Notes: generated from the sequence alone by a model not told the origin. Shown: positions 1 through 8,606, counted from the first letter of the stretch. The stretch: 28,231 nucleotides of DNA from JAKAGZ01 sp964412105 (GCA_964412105.1 CAYPNM010000041.1:1-28231), one strand, 5' to 3'. Numbers and translations are program-made.

Positions 1-49
1 TGTAATACTTCATTATTTAGGTAACAGTTTATTATGAACAGGTTTCAGA

Positions 50-66
50 AAACTCCGTAGGAGTTT
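50..66. repeat. Short palindrome, REP-like unit 1
   Basis: Seven-base arms (AAACTCC / GGAGTTT) surround a GTA loop, followed by AACATTTGTAAGAA. The layout of a short GC-rich hairpin, 3-nt loop and AT-rich tail is shared with the palindrome at 102-120 although the arm sequence differs. This resembles interspersed palindromic repeats of other genomes. No second copy of the arm sequence was seen in the window. Confidence 0.5.
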
Positions 67-101
67 AACATTTGTAAGAACTGATATTATCCTGAAATAC
101 C

Positions 102-120
102 TGAACCCCAGCGGGGTTCA
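102..120. repeat. Short palindrome, REP-like unit 2
   Basis: Eight-base arms (TGAACCCC / GGGGTTCA) surround an AGC loop, followed by ACAAATAATAG. The centre lies 53 bases from that of the palindrome at 50-66. There is no T-tract on either strand, so it does not read as an intrinsic terminator. Confidence 0.5.
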
Positions 121-229
121 ACAAATAATAGACTATTAATTTGGATTGAATTTTCATAGTTGCTCTTCTTTTTACGCATCCGTTACCGAATTATTTAGGT
201 AGTACACTACCGCCAGTCAGGCCTATTTC

Positions 230-264
230 TGCCCTCTGCGCTATGCCCTCTGCCCCATACTCCA
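230..264. repeat. Degenerate heptanucleotide tandem repeat
   Basis: Five consecutive 7-base units can be read: TGCCCTC, TGCGCTA, TGCCCTC, TGCCCCA, TACTCCA. Two units are identical and the others differ at two to four positions. The array is pyrimidine-rich and clearly more GC-rich than the flanking DNA. It looks like a short tandemly repeated repetitive element and carries no reading frame. Confidence 0.6.
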
Positions 265-344
265 CTCAATTTCCCAAAATTGATAAGTACTCATAATTTA
301 GCTAATATTAGTAATTCGATTTATTAAAAAATTTTTGTTTATAG

Positions 345-683
345 ATGAGTCCAAAACAGATAAAAATTGTAGATAAAAAATTCCTGCAAATTACATGGCA
401 GAATGACACGGAAAGCAAAATAGATCTTGAATACCTGAGGAAAGAATGCCCGTGTGCTACCTGCAAGGGAGAGACTGTCCTGCTAAAAACATACAGACCT
501 GCACAGCAATCTTCTTCTCCTGAAATGTATAAAATTAAAGATATTAAAGCAGTGGGAGGATATGCCGTACAAATAACGTGGAAGGATGGTCATAACACAG
601 GTATATATTCGTGGGATTATTTAACCCAACTGGCTAAAGATCAGAACAGCGGGGAAAAGCATAACTATAATGATTTAATCTAA
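345..683 (+). CDS. DUF971 family protein (GBBH-like N-terminal domain)
   Basis: The 112-residue protein is a stand-alone DUF971 domain, related to the N-terminal domain of gamma-butyrobetaine hydroxylase. The family hallmark is visible near the start: an ITW strand, then a YLR segment leading into Cys-Pro-Cys-Ala-Thr-Cys (Cys35, Cys37, Cys40), which can bind a metal. A second YAVQITW strand and a GI-Y-W-YL segment follow. There is no signal peptide, so it should be cytoplasmic. Its TAA stop shares one base with the ATG of the RNA methyltransferase (TAATG at 681-685), which suggests translational coupling. Related domains occur in iron-sulfur cluster carriers, so a role in Fe-S or metal handling is possible, but none is shown here. 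Confidence 0.85.
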   Translation: MSPKQIKIVDKKFLQITWQNDTESKIDLEYLRKECPCATCKGETVLLKTYRPAQQSSSPEMYKIKDIKAVGGYAVQITWKDGHNTGIYSWDYLTQLAKDQNSGEKHNYNDLI

Positions 684-1450
684 TGCTCTCCGGAAACGAA
701 CTAAAATATTTTTCCTCACTTAGGATTAAGAAATTCCGTGATAAGGAAAACAAATTTATTGTAGAGGGTAAAAAGATTGTAGAGGAAGCATTACAAAGTA
801 ATTATAAATGCGAAATTGTTGTAGTTACTAAGCAGTTCTCCGAAAACGAAATGTCTTTTATTAAATCAATTCCAAAAAATTTAAGAGTTGAAACAGTATC
901 CGGTTCTGATTTTAGAAAACTAAAGGATACTGTAAGCCCGCAGGGAATAGCAGCAATATTCAACAAAGCACCCTTTGATAAAAAAAATATCGAAAAAGCC
1001 AAAGACGGTATATTGATTTGCCTCGAGAATATTTCTGATCCCGGTAATTTGGGAACTATTATCAGGAATTGTGACTGGTTCGGATTCAGGAATATTTTAT
1101 TAACGGAAAATTGCGCTGATCTGTATAATCCAAAAACTATTCGCGCGAGTATGGGATCGTTGTTTCACTTAAGCTTTTTCGGTGAGTTGCCATTCCCGGA
1201 CATTGAGGACCTAAAAAAGAAAGGTTATCAGATTATATGCTCGGATCTGGAGGGAGATGATATTTATACATTTAAGATTTCAAAAAAATCAATCCTTGTT
1301 TTTTCAAACGAAGCCGGCGGCCCGTCAAAAGAAATATTAAATCTTTCGGATAAAAAAGTCACAATTCCCTCCTATGGCAAGGCAGAATCTTTGAACGTTG
1401 CCAGCGCTTCTGCCATCATTCTTTCCGAGATCCGGAAAAAAATCAATTAA
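683..1450 (+). CDS. SpoU/TrmH-family RNA 2'-O-methyltransferase
   Basis: The 255-residue protein has an N-terminal RNA-binding substrate domain (about 1-100, with the typical K-R-EN-F-VEG-K start) and a knotted SPOUT domain (about 107-255). All three SpoU motifs are present: motif 1 with Asn116 and Arg128 in NISDPGNLGTIIRN, motif 2 around Asn209-Glu210, and motif 3 ESLNVASASAI at 235-245. The family transfers a methyl group from S-adenosylmethionine to a ribose 2'-OH in rRNA or tRNA. It is closest in layout to RlmB/TsnR-like 23S rRNA enzymes, but the target nucleotide cannot be read from sequence. It is coupled to the DUF971 gene by a one-base overlap, and its 3' end overlaps the convergent gene at 1443 by eight bases. 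Confidence 0.88.
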   Translation: MLSGNELKYFSSLRIKKFRDKENKFIVEGKKIVEEALQSNYKCEIVVVTKQFSENEMSFIKSIPKNLRVETVSGSDFRKLKDTVSPQGIAAIFNKAPFDKKNIEKAKDGILICLENISDPGNLGTIIRNCDWFGFRNILLTENCADLYNPKTIRASMGSLFHLSFFGELPFPDIEDLKKKGYQIICSDLEGDDIYTFKISKKSILVFSNEAGGPSKEILNLSDKKVTIPSYGKAESLNVASASAIILSEIRKKIN

Positions 1451-2297
1451 GTTCCGAATAAGGCGGCTTGCCCGCTTCAACCCACGCTGTATAAAACAAT
1501 GCTGCAAAATCCTGCGCGGCTTTATTGAATTGTATTTCGGTAATGTACTTTGTTCTGAACCACATTATCCGGTAATAATCATCACTGGTCGTATTGCCCG
1601 CTTCCTTTGTCGCTAATAAATCTGCATCGAAAAGTACGCTGCAAACAGAATTGGAACCGGAAATATATCCGAAAATGAAATTAAGCGGATTCTTAACCAA
1701 AGATATTTCAGTACTGTCAAAACAGTTCTCCAGCTCATCCGCATAGCGGTTTACCATCTCGGATTCATACCTGGCATGTACGCCCTCTTGATTTGTTAAC
1801 TGACCATTATAATTTACCACGCAATGCATCGGTTGATGACCATCAGCCACATAATGCCCTAAATCCGCTGCAAGCATCATGGCTTTATCCCTGTTCCTTT
1901 CTTTGAATGCTTTTACAAGGTTATTAAAAGTATCCAGAGTTGCCCAAGGCAGCAATCCAACTTTCGTTACAGTATCCTTTCCATAAATAGCTATTAAGGA
2001 ATCTTTGTTTTCGATCATCCTTCCGTTAAGAAATTCCTTATAATAATTTATATCAATAAAATGTCTTGGAGCTTCAGATTTATCTGTCAATCTTCTGATA
2101 TCGGGATCAGAAGCGTGTTCTCCAAGATAATCCTGCCATGCTTTGAAATCATTCATTTCTGCGGGAAAATAATCTACGGCTGCACGGTTTATTATTTTAT
2201 GCCCTGTCTTTCCCCAAGCCAGCAGTTTTGAAGCAGGAGTTATTAAAACTAATGCTGCGAATATTAGGGTATACAGTCTGGTGTATTTAGACTTCAC
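1443..2297 (-). CDS. Secreted zinc-dependent phospholipase C / S1-P1 nuclease-fold enzyme
   Basis: The 284-residue precursor has a signal peptide (1-27) expected to be cut just before Trp28. This is diagnostic, because the family uses the mature N-terminal Trp as a zinc ligand. Further candidate ligands are His33, Asp65, His79, His148, Asp152, His158, His174 and Glu178, which would complete a three-zinc site. His148-x3-Asp-x5-His is typical of both S1/P1 nucleases and bacterial phospholipases C. The final HxxxE matches the phospholipase C pattern, whereas P1 nuclease has HxxxD. The substrate could therefore be nucleic acid or phospholipid. The start is GTG (2297). It is the last gene of a probable operon after the hexosaminidase, 84 bases downstream. 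It should act in the periplasm or outside the cell. Confidence 0.8.
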   Translation of the reverse strand: MKSKYTRLYTLIFAALVLITPASKLLAWGKTGHKIINRAAVDYFPAEMNDFKAWQDYLGEHASDPDIRRLTDKSEAPRHFIDINYYKEFLNGRMIENKDSLIAIYGKDTVTKVGLLPWATLDTFNNLVKAFKERNRDKAMMLAADLGHYVADGHQPMHCVVNYNGQLTNQEGVHARYESEMVNRYADELENCFDSTEISLVKNPLNFIFGYISGSNSVCSVLFDADLLATKEAGNTTSDDYYRIMWFRTKYITEIQFNKAAQDFAALFYTAWVEAGKPPYSELN

Positions 2298-2381
2298 TTT
2301 GTTTTCCAGTAAATTATTAAATTAAATTTATATACTTGAAGAGCACAGCAATCGTTCCGGTTTTGCGATCAATAAAGGATT

Positions 2382-4760
2382 TCATTGAATAATTATCTCG
2401 TCACAAAAGAGCCACGCCTTTCCGCCTGCACCCGGATGCCACGGTGGACAAACTCCAATATTAATACCTTTTATATGAATAAATTCCACTTCAGCTTTAT
2501 TAAATGAGGCTTTAAATTGTTTAATTACAGGCTCGGTTGTTTTTTCGGGAATATCATTCTCAATCGTATACGGAATATATTTTATTCCGTCGGTTGAAAC
2601 TGAAACCTCAACGTTCTCAGGCATAAAAATCCAGGAAGGTACATTTTGCAGAAAATCGATTGAAACACTCGATACATCAACAGGTTTTCCCAAATCAATT
2701 ATTACATCAAAATTTTTCCCTTCAAACCCCTGCCATTTCCCGTTAGAAAAATTTTCATTGCCGCATATTCCATCGAGCAAAGTTGTATTACCTGTACCGG
2801 GATATTTGGGCGAAGGAGAAACTACATAAATAATTTTTTTATCAATTCCTTTATGAATATAGATTGACTGTTGCGATATATTTCGCACAAGTTTGCCATT
2901 ACTGAATATTCCCGCTTTAATTGTTGAAGAGCTGTCTAAAGGGAAAGGTTTTGTATAAGTCAAAGAAGTTGAGTCGGGGTCTGTTCCGTCAAGAGTGTAA
3001 TGAATAACCGGGTTAAGCTGTTCGGTATTAAGTGATACCTGAACCCTGTTAAGACTTTTATCATATATTGTTCTGAAATCAATACCAAAGTATCCATGGC
3101 TATAATTGAGATTCATTGCGTCAAATCGTTTGTAGTGCTGATTGACACGATAAAGAAAATCATTCCAGTTTTTTTCTGACTTAGGTGTCCAGACGTCTTC
3201 AGCTAAAGCAAGCATTCTGGGAAGAACCATATACTCGGCATACTCAGGTGTTTTAATGTATTCCGTCCAGAGATTTCCCTGTGCACCCAGAATATATTTT
3301 GATTCCTCAGACGTTAATCCTGACGGAGTCGGATCGAATGAATAAACTTTCTTCAAGGTAGTGAATCCGCCAATTGCTTCAGGTTCAAATTCAGGATTTG
3401 CCTGGTAGTAGTCCAAATAACAATTTGATGTAGGAGTCATTATAACGTCGTGCCCCATTTCCGCAGCCTTTATACCCCCTTCAATACCGCGCCAGGACAT
3501 TACCGTAGCTTCGGGAGCTAAACCTCCTTCAAGTATCTCATCCCATCCTATCATTCTTTTATGTTTAGATATCAGAAATTTTTCAATCCTTTTTATAAAA
3601 TAGCTTTGCAGCCCTTCGACATCCTTTAATCCTTCTTTTTTAATTCTTGCCTGACATTTAGGACATTTTTCCCAGTTGGTTTTATCGGCTTCATCCCCGC
3701 CGATATGAATATAGGGTCCCGGAAACAGATCACAAACTTCCGATAAAATATTTTCAAGAAAAGTGAATGTACTGTCATTTCCCGCACAGTAAATATCTGC
3801 ATTTGGCCAATAACCTCCCGGACGAACCTGCACGGTATCGCCGCTACAGGAATACTGGGGGTATGCTGCAAATACTTCGCTGGAATGTGCCGGCATTTCT
3901 ATTTCAGGAATAATGGTGATATACCTGTCCTGTGCATATTTAACAATTTCCCTGATGTCGTCCTGAGTATAATATCCCCCGTATGTTGCCTTTTCATCCG
4001 GCTGGATTGGTGTCCAGTCGTTCCATGGCTGGTTCTCCCTGTTGACTCTCCACGCTGAAATCTTCGTAAGCAATGGATATTTTTTTATTTCGATCCGCCA
4101 GCCATTGTCATCTGTAAGATGCCAGTGAAAATAATTCATCTTATACATAGCGATCAGATCAATATATTTTTTAATGAACTCCTTTGGAAAGAAATGTCTG
4201 GAAACATCGAGATGCATCCCGCGATATTTGTATTCCGGCTTATCCTTTACTTCAATACATGGCAGCAGGATTTTTTTATCTTTGGCACTCGATGTATTAA
4301 TATCTTCAGCCGGAATCAGTTGAAGTAAAGACTGCACCCCGTAAAACAATCCTCTCCCTGAATTTGCCTCTATTACTACACTATTCTTATCTATAAAGAG
4401 CTGATAACCTTCTTCGCCCAGTGAATCAATTTTAACTTTCTTAAATATAATTAGGCCCTTCCCTGTCCCTTTTGTGTATGAACCGGCCTGAATATTCAGC
4501 CCCGTATAACTTTTAATTGAACTGGCTAAAAACTCAGCTATGCGCTTATCATCTTCAAAAAACTTCTGATATTCTACCTTTGTCTTTTTATTTATTTCAA
4601 AATGTCCCTGATTTATTTTCGTGAAAAGAGGTTTGGGGATGATATTAATTGAATCTTTCGGATTGTTTTGCCCGAATAAATGAGAGGCAAAAAAAATGAA
4701 TATAAAAATTGTTATTAAAAAGCGGGTAATATATTTAAGACTGGACAATATTCCCTTCAA
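2382..4760 (-). CDS. Secreted GH20 beta-N-acetylhexosaminidase, multidomain
   Basis: The 792-residue enzyme removes terminal beta-linked GlcNAc or GalNAc from glycans or chitin oligomers. In order it has a signal peptide (1-30, ending FGQ), a GH20b alpha/beta domain (about 36-172), the GH20 barrel (about 175-530), a chitobiase-type C-terminal domain (about 568-645, with YTLDGTDP) and a discoidin/F5-8C-like carbohydrate-binding region (about 650-792). The barrel has the substrate-binding HWHLTDDNGWR segment (212-222) and the catalytic pair Asp356-Glu357 in HIGGDE, used in substrate-assisted catalysis. The start is a TTG at 4760; no in-frame ATG gives a complete signal peptide. It lies 28 bases after the histidine kinase gene on the same strand, so cotranscription is likely. 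The substrate in nature is unknown. Confidence 0.9.
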   Translation of the reverse strand: MKGILSSLKYITRFLITIFIFIFFASHLFGQNNPKDSINIIPKPLFTKINQGHFEINKKTKVEYQKFFEDDKRIAEFLASSIKSYTGLNIQAGSYTKGTGKGLIIFKKVKIDSLGEEGYQLFIDKNSVVIEANSGRGLFYGVQSLLQLIPAEDINTSSAKDKKILLPCIEVKDKPEYKYRGMHLDVSRHFFPKEFIKKYIDLIAMYKMNYFHWHLTDDNGWRIEIKKYPLLTKISAWRVNRENQPWNDWTPIQPDEKATYGGYYTQDDIREIVKYAQDRYITIIPEIEMPAHSSEVFAAYPQYSCSGDTVQVRPGGYWPNADIYCAGNDSTFTFLENILSEVCDLFPGPYIHIGGDEADKTNWEKCPKCQARIKKEGLKDVEGLQSYFIKRIEKFLISKHKRMIGWDEILEGGLAPEATVMSWRGIEGGIKAAEMGHDVIMTPTSNCYLDYYQANPEFEPEAIGGFTTLKKVYSFDPTPSGLTSEESKYILGAQGNLWTEYIKTPEYAEYMVLPRMLALAEDVWTPKSEKNWNDFLYRVNQHYKRFDAMNLNYSHGYFGIDFRTIYDKSLNRVQVSLNTEQLNPVIHYTLDGTDPDSTSLTYTKPFPLDSSSTIKAGIFSNGKLVRNISQQSIYIHKGIDKKIIYVVSPSPKYPGTGNTTLLDGICGNENFSNGKWQGFEGKNFDVIIDLGKPVDVSSVSIDFLQNVPSWIFMPENVEVSVSTDGIKYIPYTIENDIPEKTTEPVIKQFKASFNKAEVEFIHIKGINIGVCPPWHPGAGGKAWLFCDEIIIQ

Positions 4761-4788
4761 CCTGAATACAAGATAAGTATTTACAAAA

Positions 4789-7428
4789 TTAAACAGATTC
4801 CTTTAACAAATTTTTAGTCTCTTCAATGGCTTTCTTTAATTTCGATAATCGTTCAAGAGCACTGCTATGGTCATTTAATTTACAGGACAACTCGATGCCA
4901 TACGCTTCATCCCCCACCTTTCTGGCACCAACAGAATAGCTTGCTCCTTTGATCGTATGAGCTTCATTAATCACTTTTGTATTTTCATTTTCTTCAATTG
5001 CTGCTTCAAGATTATGAAACCTGGTTACGATGTCTACCAGATAAGTCTCTATCAGGTCAGCTTCAAATTCTTTGTCCCCCGCACTCATCTTTTCAAGGTG
5101 TGCAAAATCAAATACAACATCTTTATTCAAAGAGATTGATTTACCTTCAGCTTTTTTTGTATCTACCTGAACATTCAGCCATTTATCTATTTTTTGTATC
5201 AGAACTTGTGATCTTATAGGTTTTGAAAGATAGTCATCCATTCCTGCTTCGAGACACTTCTCTTTATCTCCCATTAAAGCGTGAGCAGTAATAGCAATTA
5301 TCGGAACATTTCTGTTTTCACTTTTAAGCTCGCGTATTTTTCTGGTAGCGGTCATTCCGTCCATTTCAGGCATTTGCACATCCATTAAAATCACATCATA
5401 ACTGTTCTCCTCAACGGCCCTGACAGCCTGAATACCATTCATAACTGCATCTGCCTTATAACCTGCTTCGCTCATAATCCTCAGGGCAACTTTCTGATTA
5501 ATAAAATTATCTTCAGCCAAAAGAATTTTAAATGTACCTCTCGATTCTTTTGTCAATTGGGTTTTATTTTCAGAAATTTCTTTAAAAGCTTTTTCCTTTG
5601 ATCCCGAAGAGACCAAAGTATCGGGGCTTACAACTTTTTCTTTGTCCCCTTGCTCAAGCTGCATAGTAAAATAGAATTTGCTTCCTACGTTTTTTGTGCT
5701 GTCAACTCCTATATCACCTCCCATCAGATTTATAAATTCCTTACAGATTGCCAGCCCTAAACCTGTACCACCATATTTCCGGGTGTAAGAGCCATCCAGT
5801 TGTGAGAATGGCTTGAATAATAAATCTAATCGATCGGATGGAATACCAATACCGGTGTCCTGAACTGATGCAAAAATTTCGAACGTATTTGTGTCAATTT
5901 CTTTTGAAGTAACATAAACTTTTATAGAACCCTTTTCGGTAAACTTTACTGCATTGCTGAGCAAATTAATGAATATTTGTCTGATCCGTTTAGGGTCCCC
6001 TTTCAAATAAAGCGGCGTATGAGTTTCGATTTCCTTTTCCGCTTTTAATCCCTTGTCCATGATTTTGGGAGATAAAATTGAAATAGATTCCTCTATAATA
6101 TCATCAAGACTGAAATCGATTTTTTCTAGCGACATTTTTCCGGATTCTATTTTTGATAGGTCTAGAATATCATTAATTATATCAAGCAAAGATTCGGCTG
6201 AAGTTCTTGCACTATTTGCAAATTGTTTCATCTCCTCAATATTATTATATGAGCCGCTTTCAATAAGCGATAAAAATCCGATAATTCCATTCATTGGTGT
6301 ACGAATTTCATGACTCATATTGGCAAGAAACTGGCTTTTAACCATATTAGATTGTAATGCCTGCTTTGCAAGAGTATCTGACCTTAGCTTTTCTTTTCTC
6401 AATTCCTCCTCAGCTTTTCTCCGGCTGCTGTCGGCCAAAACCTGCTCGGTTATATCCTGCATTGTACCCTCGAAGTAAGTCTTATTCCCGTCATTATCTA
6501 CATAAATTCTATCATTCAGCCGCACAATAACATCTGAACCATCTTTCTTCTTGAGAGTCAACTGCCTGTTTTTTACTTCACCTTTTTCCAAAAGCTCTTT
6601 AATCAACTTATTCCTCTCGCCTGCATATTTATAGACATCAAATTCAATGTTTAATTTCACTAATTCTTCTTTACTTCTATAACCAAGAATTTTTACTAGT
6701 GCAGGATTAATGGTTAAGAACCTTCCGCCTAGACTTGTCTGAAACATTCCTTCAATAGAATTGTCAAAAATTGAGCGGTATTTATTTTCGGATAATTCAA
6801 CATGGTAAGATTTTTCGGCAAGCTGCATTCTTAACTTATAATTTACAGCACTTCCAATAACTGAAATAATACTTAAGAATAGGATAAAAATGACAGATTC
6901 ATACATGTTGGGAAGGAAATAAATAGAGACATCATTTAACAAGATAGCAGCAGCAAATACGGCGTTATAATAAATTGCAACAATTATCTGGTTTTTAACA
7001 TCCCAACTCAAAAATAAAGCGGAGGTAAAAATCATCAAACCTACAATCTGCGCATTTACTATTAAGGTTTTGGGCATAAGATAGATCATATACCCGGAGG
7101 AAATTATAATTGTCATCAATAGCAAATGAACAAAAACTATAGGCCTTTCCCTGCCGATCTTCGTGTTCATCAAAACTAGAACAGCAAAGGATATTAATGT
7201 GGCAAGCAATCTCGTAAAATAAACGTTAACAGAATATTGGGTAAAGTACCGGACTTCGAAAATCATAGCAAATAATCCTGATACGGCAATCAAAAGAGCC
7301 ATAACTTTGAGCGGAGTTACTAGCAATTCTTTTGTTTGCTCTAAAAAGTTTCGGTACTCTGCCTCTTCAAATGGAACCCGTTCATTATAGATAAAATCTA
7401 CAATGGATCTTTCATTTCCATTTAACAT
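4789..7428 (-). CDS. Membrane hybrid sensor histidine kinase (PAS-HisKA-HATPase-REC-HPt)
   Basis: The 879-residue protein carries a whole phosphorelay in one chain. About six hydrophobic segments lie at 38-195. A PAS domain follows (about 212-330), ending in the GTMQDITE PAC-type motif. HisKA has His373 in SHEIRTP. The HATPase has Asn492 in the N box, DTGIGIP at 524-530 and GGTGLGL at 553-559. REC (about 633-750) has phospho-acceptor Asp683 in LMDVQMPEMDG, and HPt (about 775-870) has His824 in AHTIKGAS. All phospho-residues are intact, so the relay His-Asp-His can run. The last step needs a separate response regulator, and none is encoded nearby. It precedes the hexosaminidase gene on the same strand by 28 bases. 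The signal sensed is unknown. The architecture is BarA/ArcB-like, but orthology is not claimed. Confidence 0.93.
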   Translation of the reverse strand: MLNGNERSIVDFIYNERVPFEEAEYRNFLEQTKELLVTPLKVMALLIAVSGLFAMIFEVRYFTQYSVNVYFTRLLATLISFAVLVLMNTKIGRERPIVFVHLLLMTIIISSGYMIYLMPKTLIVNAQIVGLMIFTSALFLSWDVKNQIIVAIYYNAVFAAAILLNDVSIYFLPNMYESVIFILFLSIISVIGSAVNYKLRMQLAEKSYHVELSENKYRSIFDNSIEGMFQTSLGGRFLTINPALVKILGYRSKEELVKLNIEFDVYKYAGERNKLIKELLEKGEVKNRQLTLKKKDGSDVIVRLNDRIYVDNDGNKTYFEGTMQDITEQVLADSSRRKAEEELRKEKLRSDTLAKQALQSNMVKSQFLANMSHEIRTPMNGIIGFLSLIESGSYNNIEEMKQFANSARTSAESLLDIINDILDLSKIESGKMSLEKIDFSLDDIIEESISILSPKIMDKGLKAEKEIETHTPLYLKGDPKRIRQIFINLLSNAVKFTEKGSIKVYVTSKEIDTNTFEIFASVQDTGIGIPSDRLDLLFKPFSQLDGSYTRKYGGTGLGLAICKEFINLMGGDIGVDSTKNVGSKFYFTMQLEQGDKEKVVSPDTLVSSGSKEKAFKEISENKTQLTKESRGTFKILLAEDNFINQKVALRIMSEAGYKADAVMNGIQAVRAVEENSYDVILMDVQMPEMDGMTATRKIRELKSENRNVPIIAITAHALMGDKEKCLEAGMDDYLSKPIRSQVLIQKIDKWLNVQVDTKKAEGKSISLNKDVVFDFAHLEKMSAGDKEFEADLIETYLVDIVTRFHNLEAAIEENENTKVINEAHTIKGASYSVGARKVGDEAYGIELSCKLNDHSSALERLSKLKKAIEETKNLLKESV

Positions 7429-7526
7429 TTATACGTCCTATATTTATAAGGAGTTAATCTAATAAAATTTAGCCAGAATAAGAATCTGGAAGTTCTGTTT
7501 TATTACACAATAAAAGGATTTTTTTA

Positions 7527-8096
7527 ATGGTTAATTTTCTTTATTCAATTGATCTTTCAATCTTTTATTTTTTTAATCATACAATAGCCACTGGCTTTTT
7601 GGATAAATTCTTCGCAATTATAACCGATCTGCATAGCTGGTATATTGCATATATTTTGCTGGCGGGAATTTTGATTGTGAAGGGAGGGCCTAAAGGCAGG
7701 CTAGCTTTAGTAGGTATTATCCTTGTTATACTGGTTTCAGATCAATTTGGGGATATTATAAAGCATCTGGTTCAAAGAGTACGTCCCTGTAACGCTCTGG
7801 ATAACGTTAGAATGACAATTGGATGCGCGGGCGGTTTCTCATTCCCGTCAAATCATTCTGTAAATAACTTTGCTGCTGCGTTTTTCTTTTATAAACTCTA
7901 CCCTAATTTGAAAATTCCTTTATTTGTTACAGCATCATTAATAGCATTATCTAGAGTTTATCTTGGAGTTCATTACCCTTCTGACATTTTAGGAGGCACA
8001 ATTATTGGATCTGCAATTGGATACCTCTTTGGGATCGGATTTCTTAAGGTTAATGAATTTTTAAGACAAAAAAATATATTTATCAAACAAAAATAA
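7527..8096 (+). CDS. PAP2 family membrane phosphatase (canonical signature)
   Basis: The 189-residue integral membrane protein belongs to the PAP2/lipid phosphate phosphatase family. All three catalytic motifs are present: Lys79-x6-Arg86-Pro87, PSNH at 107-110 (Asn in place of the usual Gly) and Ser142-Arg143-x5-His149-x3-Asp153. Several hydrophobic helices surround them, and there is no cleaved signal peptide. Family members remove phosphate from undecaprenyl pyrophosphate, phosphatidic acid or phosphatidylglycerol phosphate, with the site facing the periplasm. Which one applies here is not determinable. It is divergent from the kinase gene (98-base intergenic region) and is followed after ten bases by the acetyltransferase gene. 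Confidence 0.88.
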   Translation: MVNFLYSIDLSIFYFFNHTIATGFLDKFFAIITDLHSWYIAYILLAGILIVKGGPKGRLALVGIILVILVSDQFGDIIKHLVQRVRPCNALDNVRMTIGCAGGFSFPSNHSVNNFAAAFFFYKLYPNLKIPLFVTASLIALSRVYLGVHYPSDILGGTIIGSAIGYLFGIGFLKVNEFLRQKNIFIKQK

Positions 8097-8106
8097 TTTA
8101 TATAAA

Positions 8107-8604
8107 ATGGATAACAATAATAGTATATACATTCGGGAAGCCACCGCAAAAGATGTGCCTTTAATTCTTTCTTTAATCAAAGAAATAGCTGATTATGAAA
8201 AGCTTCGTCACGAAGTAATAGCAACTGAAGATGATATCAGAGAAAATCTTTTCGGCAGTAGAAAATATGCCGAAGTATTAATTGCTGAATATGAAAATGA
8301 AACGGCAGGACAGGCGTTGTTTTTTCATAACTTTTCAACTTTCGTTGGTCGACCGGGCATTTATTTGGAAGATCTATTTGTCAGACCCAAATTCAGAGGC
8401 AAAGGAATAGGAAAAGCATTATTATTAAAACTGATAGAATTAGCAAAATTAAGAAATTGTGGGAGAGTTGAATGGTGTGTGCTTGACTGGAATGAACCGG
8501 CCATTAAGTTTTATAAAAAACTTGGTGCGGTTTCAATGGACGGGTGGTCAATATTCAGAGTTTCGGAGGATAAATACCAAAAAATTCTTGATAAATCGGC
8601 ATAA
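8107..8604 (+). CDS. GNAT N-acetyltransferase, SSAT-like
   Basis: The 165-residue protein is a single GNAT domain that moves an acetyl group from acetyl-CoA to an amine. The acetyl-CoA loop is visible as RGKGIG at 97-102, preceded by the EDLFV strand. The later run VEWCVLDWNEPAIKFYKKLGA (about 121-141) and the final W-IFR motif are characteristic of the spermidine/spermine and thialysine N-acetyltransferase subgroup. The substrate is thus probably a polyamine or amino-acid side chain, but this is inference from subgroup. It follows the PAP2 gene by ten bases and likely shares its transcript. An 8-bp inverted repeat follows the stop. Confidence 0.85.
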   Translation: MDNNNSIYIREATAKDVPLILSLIKEIADYEKLRHEVIATEDDIRENLFGSRKYAEVLIAEYENETAGQALFFHNFSTFVGRPGIYLEDLFVRPKFRGKGIGKALLLKLIELAKLRNCGRVEWCVLDWNEPAIKFYKKLGAVSMDGWSIFRVSEDKYQKILDKSA

Positions 8605-8606
8605 AT

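Larger units (their letters stand above)
1..344. other. Gene-free repeat-bearing region
   Basis: No credible reading frame is visible on either strand. The stretch holds two short palindromes with 3-nt loops (50-66 and 102-120), a 12-bp direct repeat (12-23 and 190-201) and a degenerate heptanucleotide tandem array (230-264). These are listed separately. The last 70 bases before the gene at 345 are very AT-rich and probably hold its promoter, but I cannot assign hexamers. The end of the window cuts whatever lies to the left. Confidence 0.7.
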
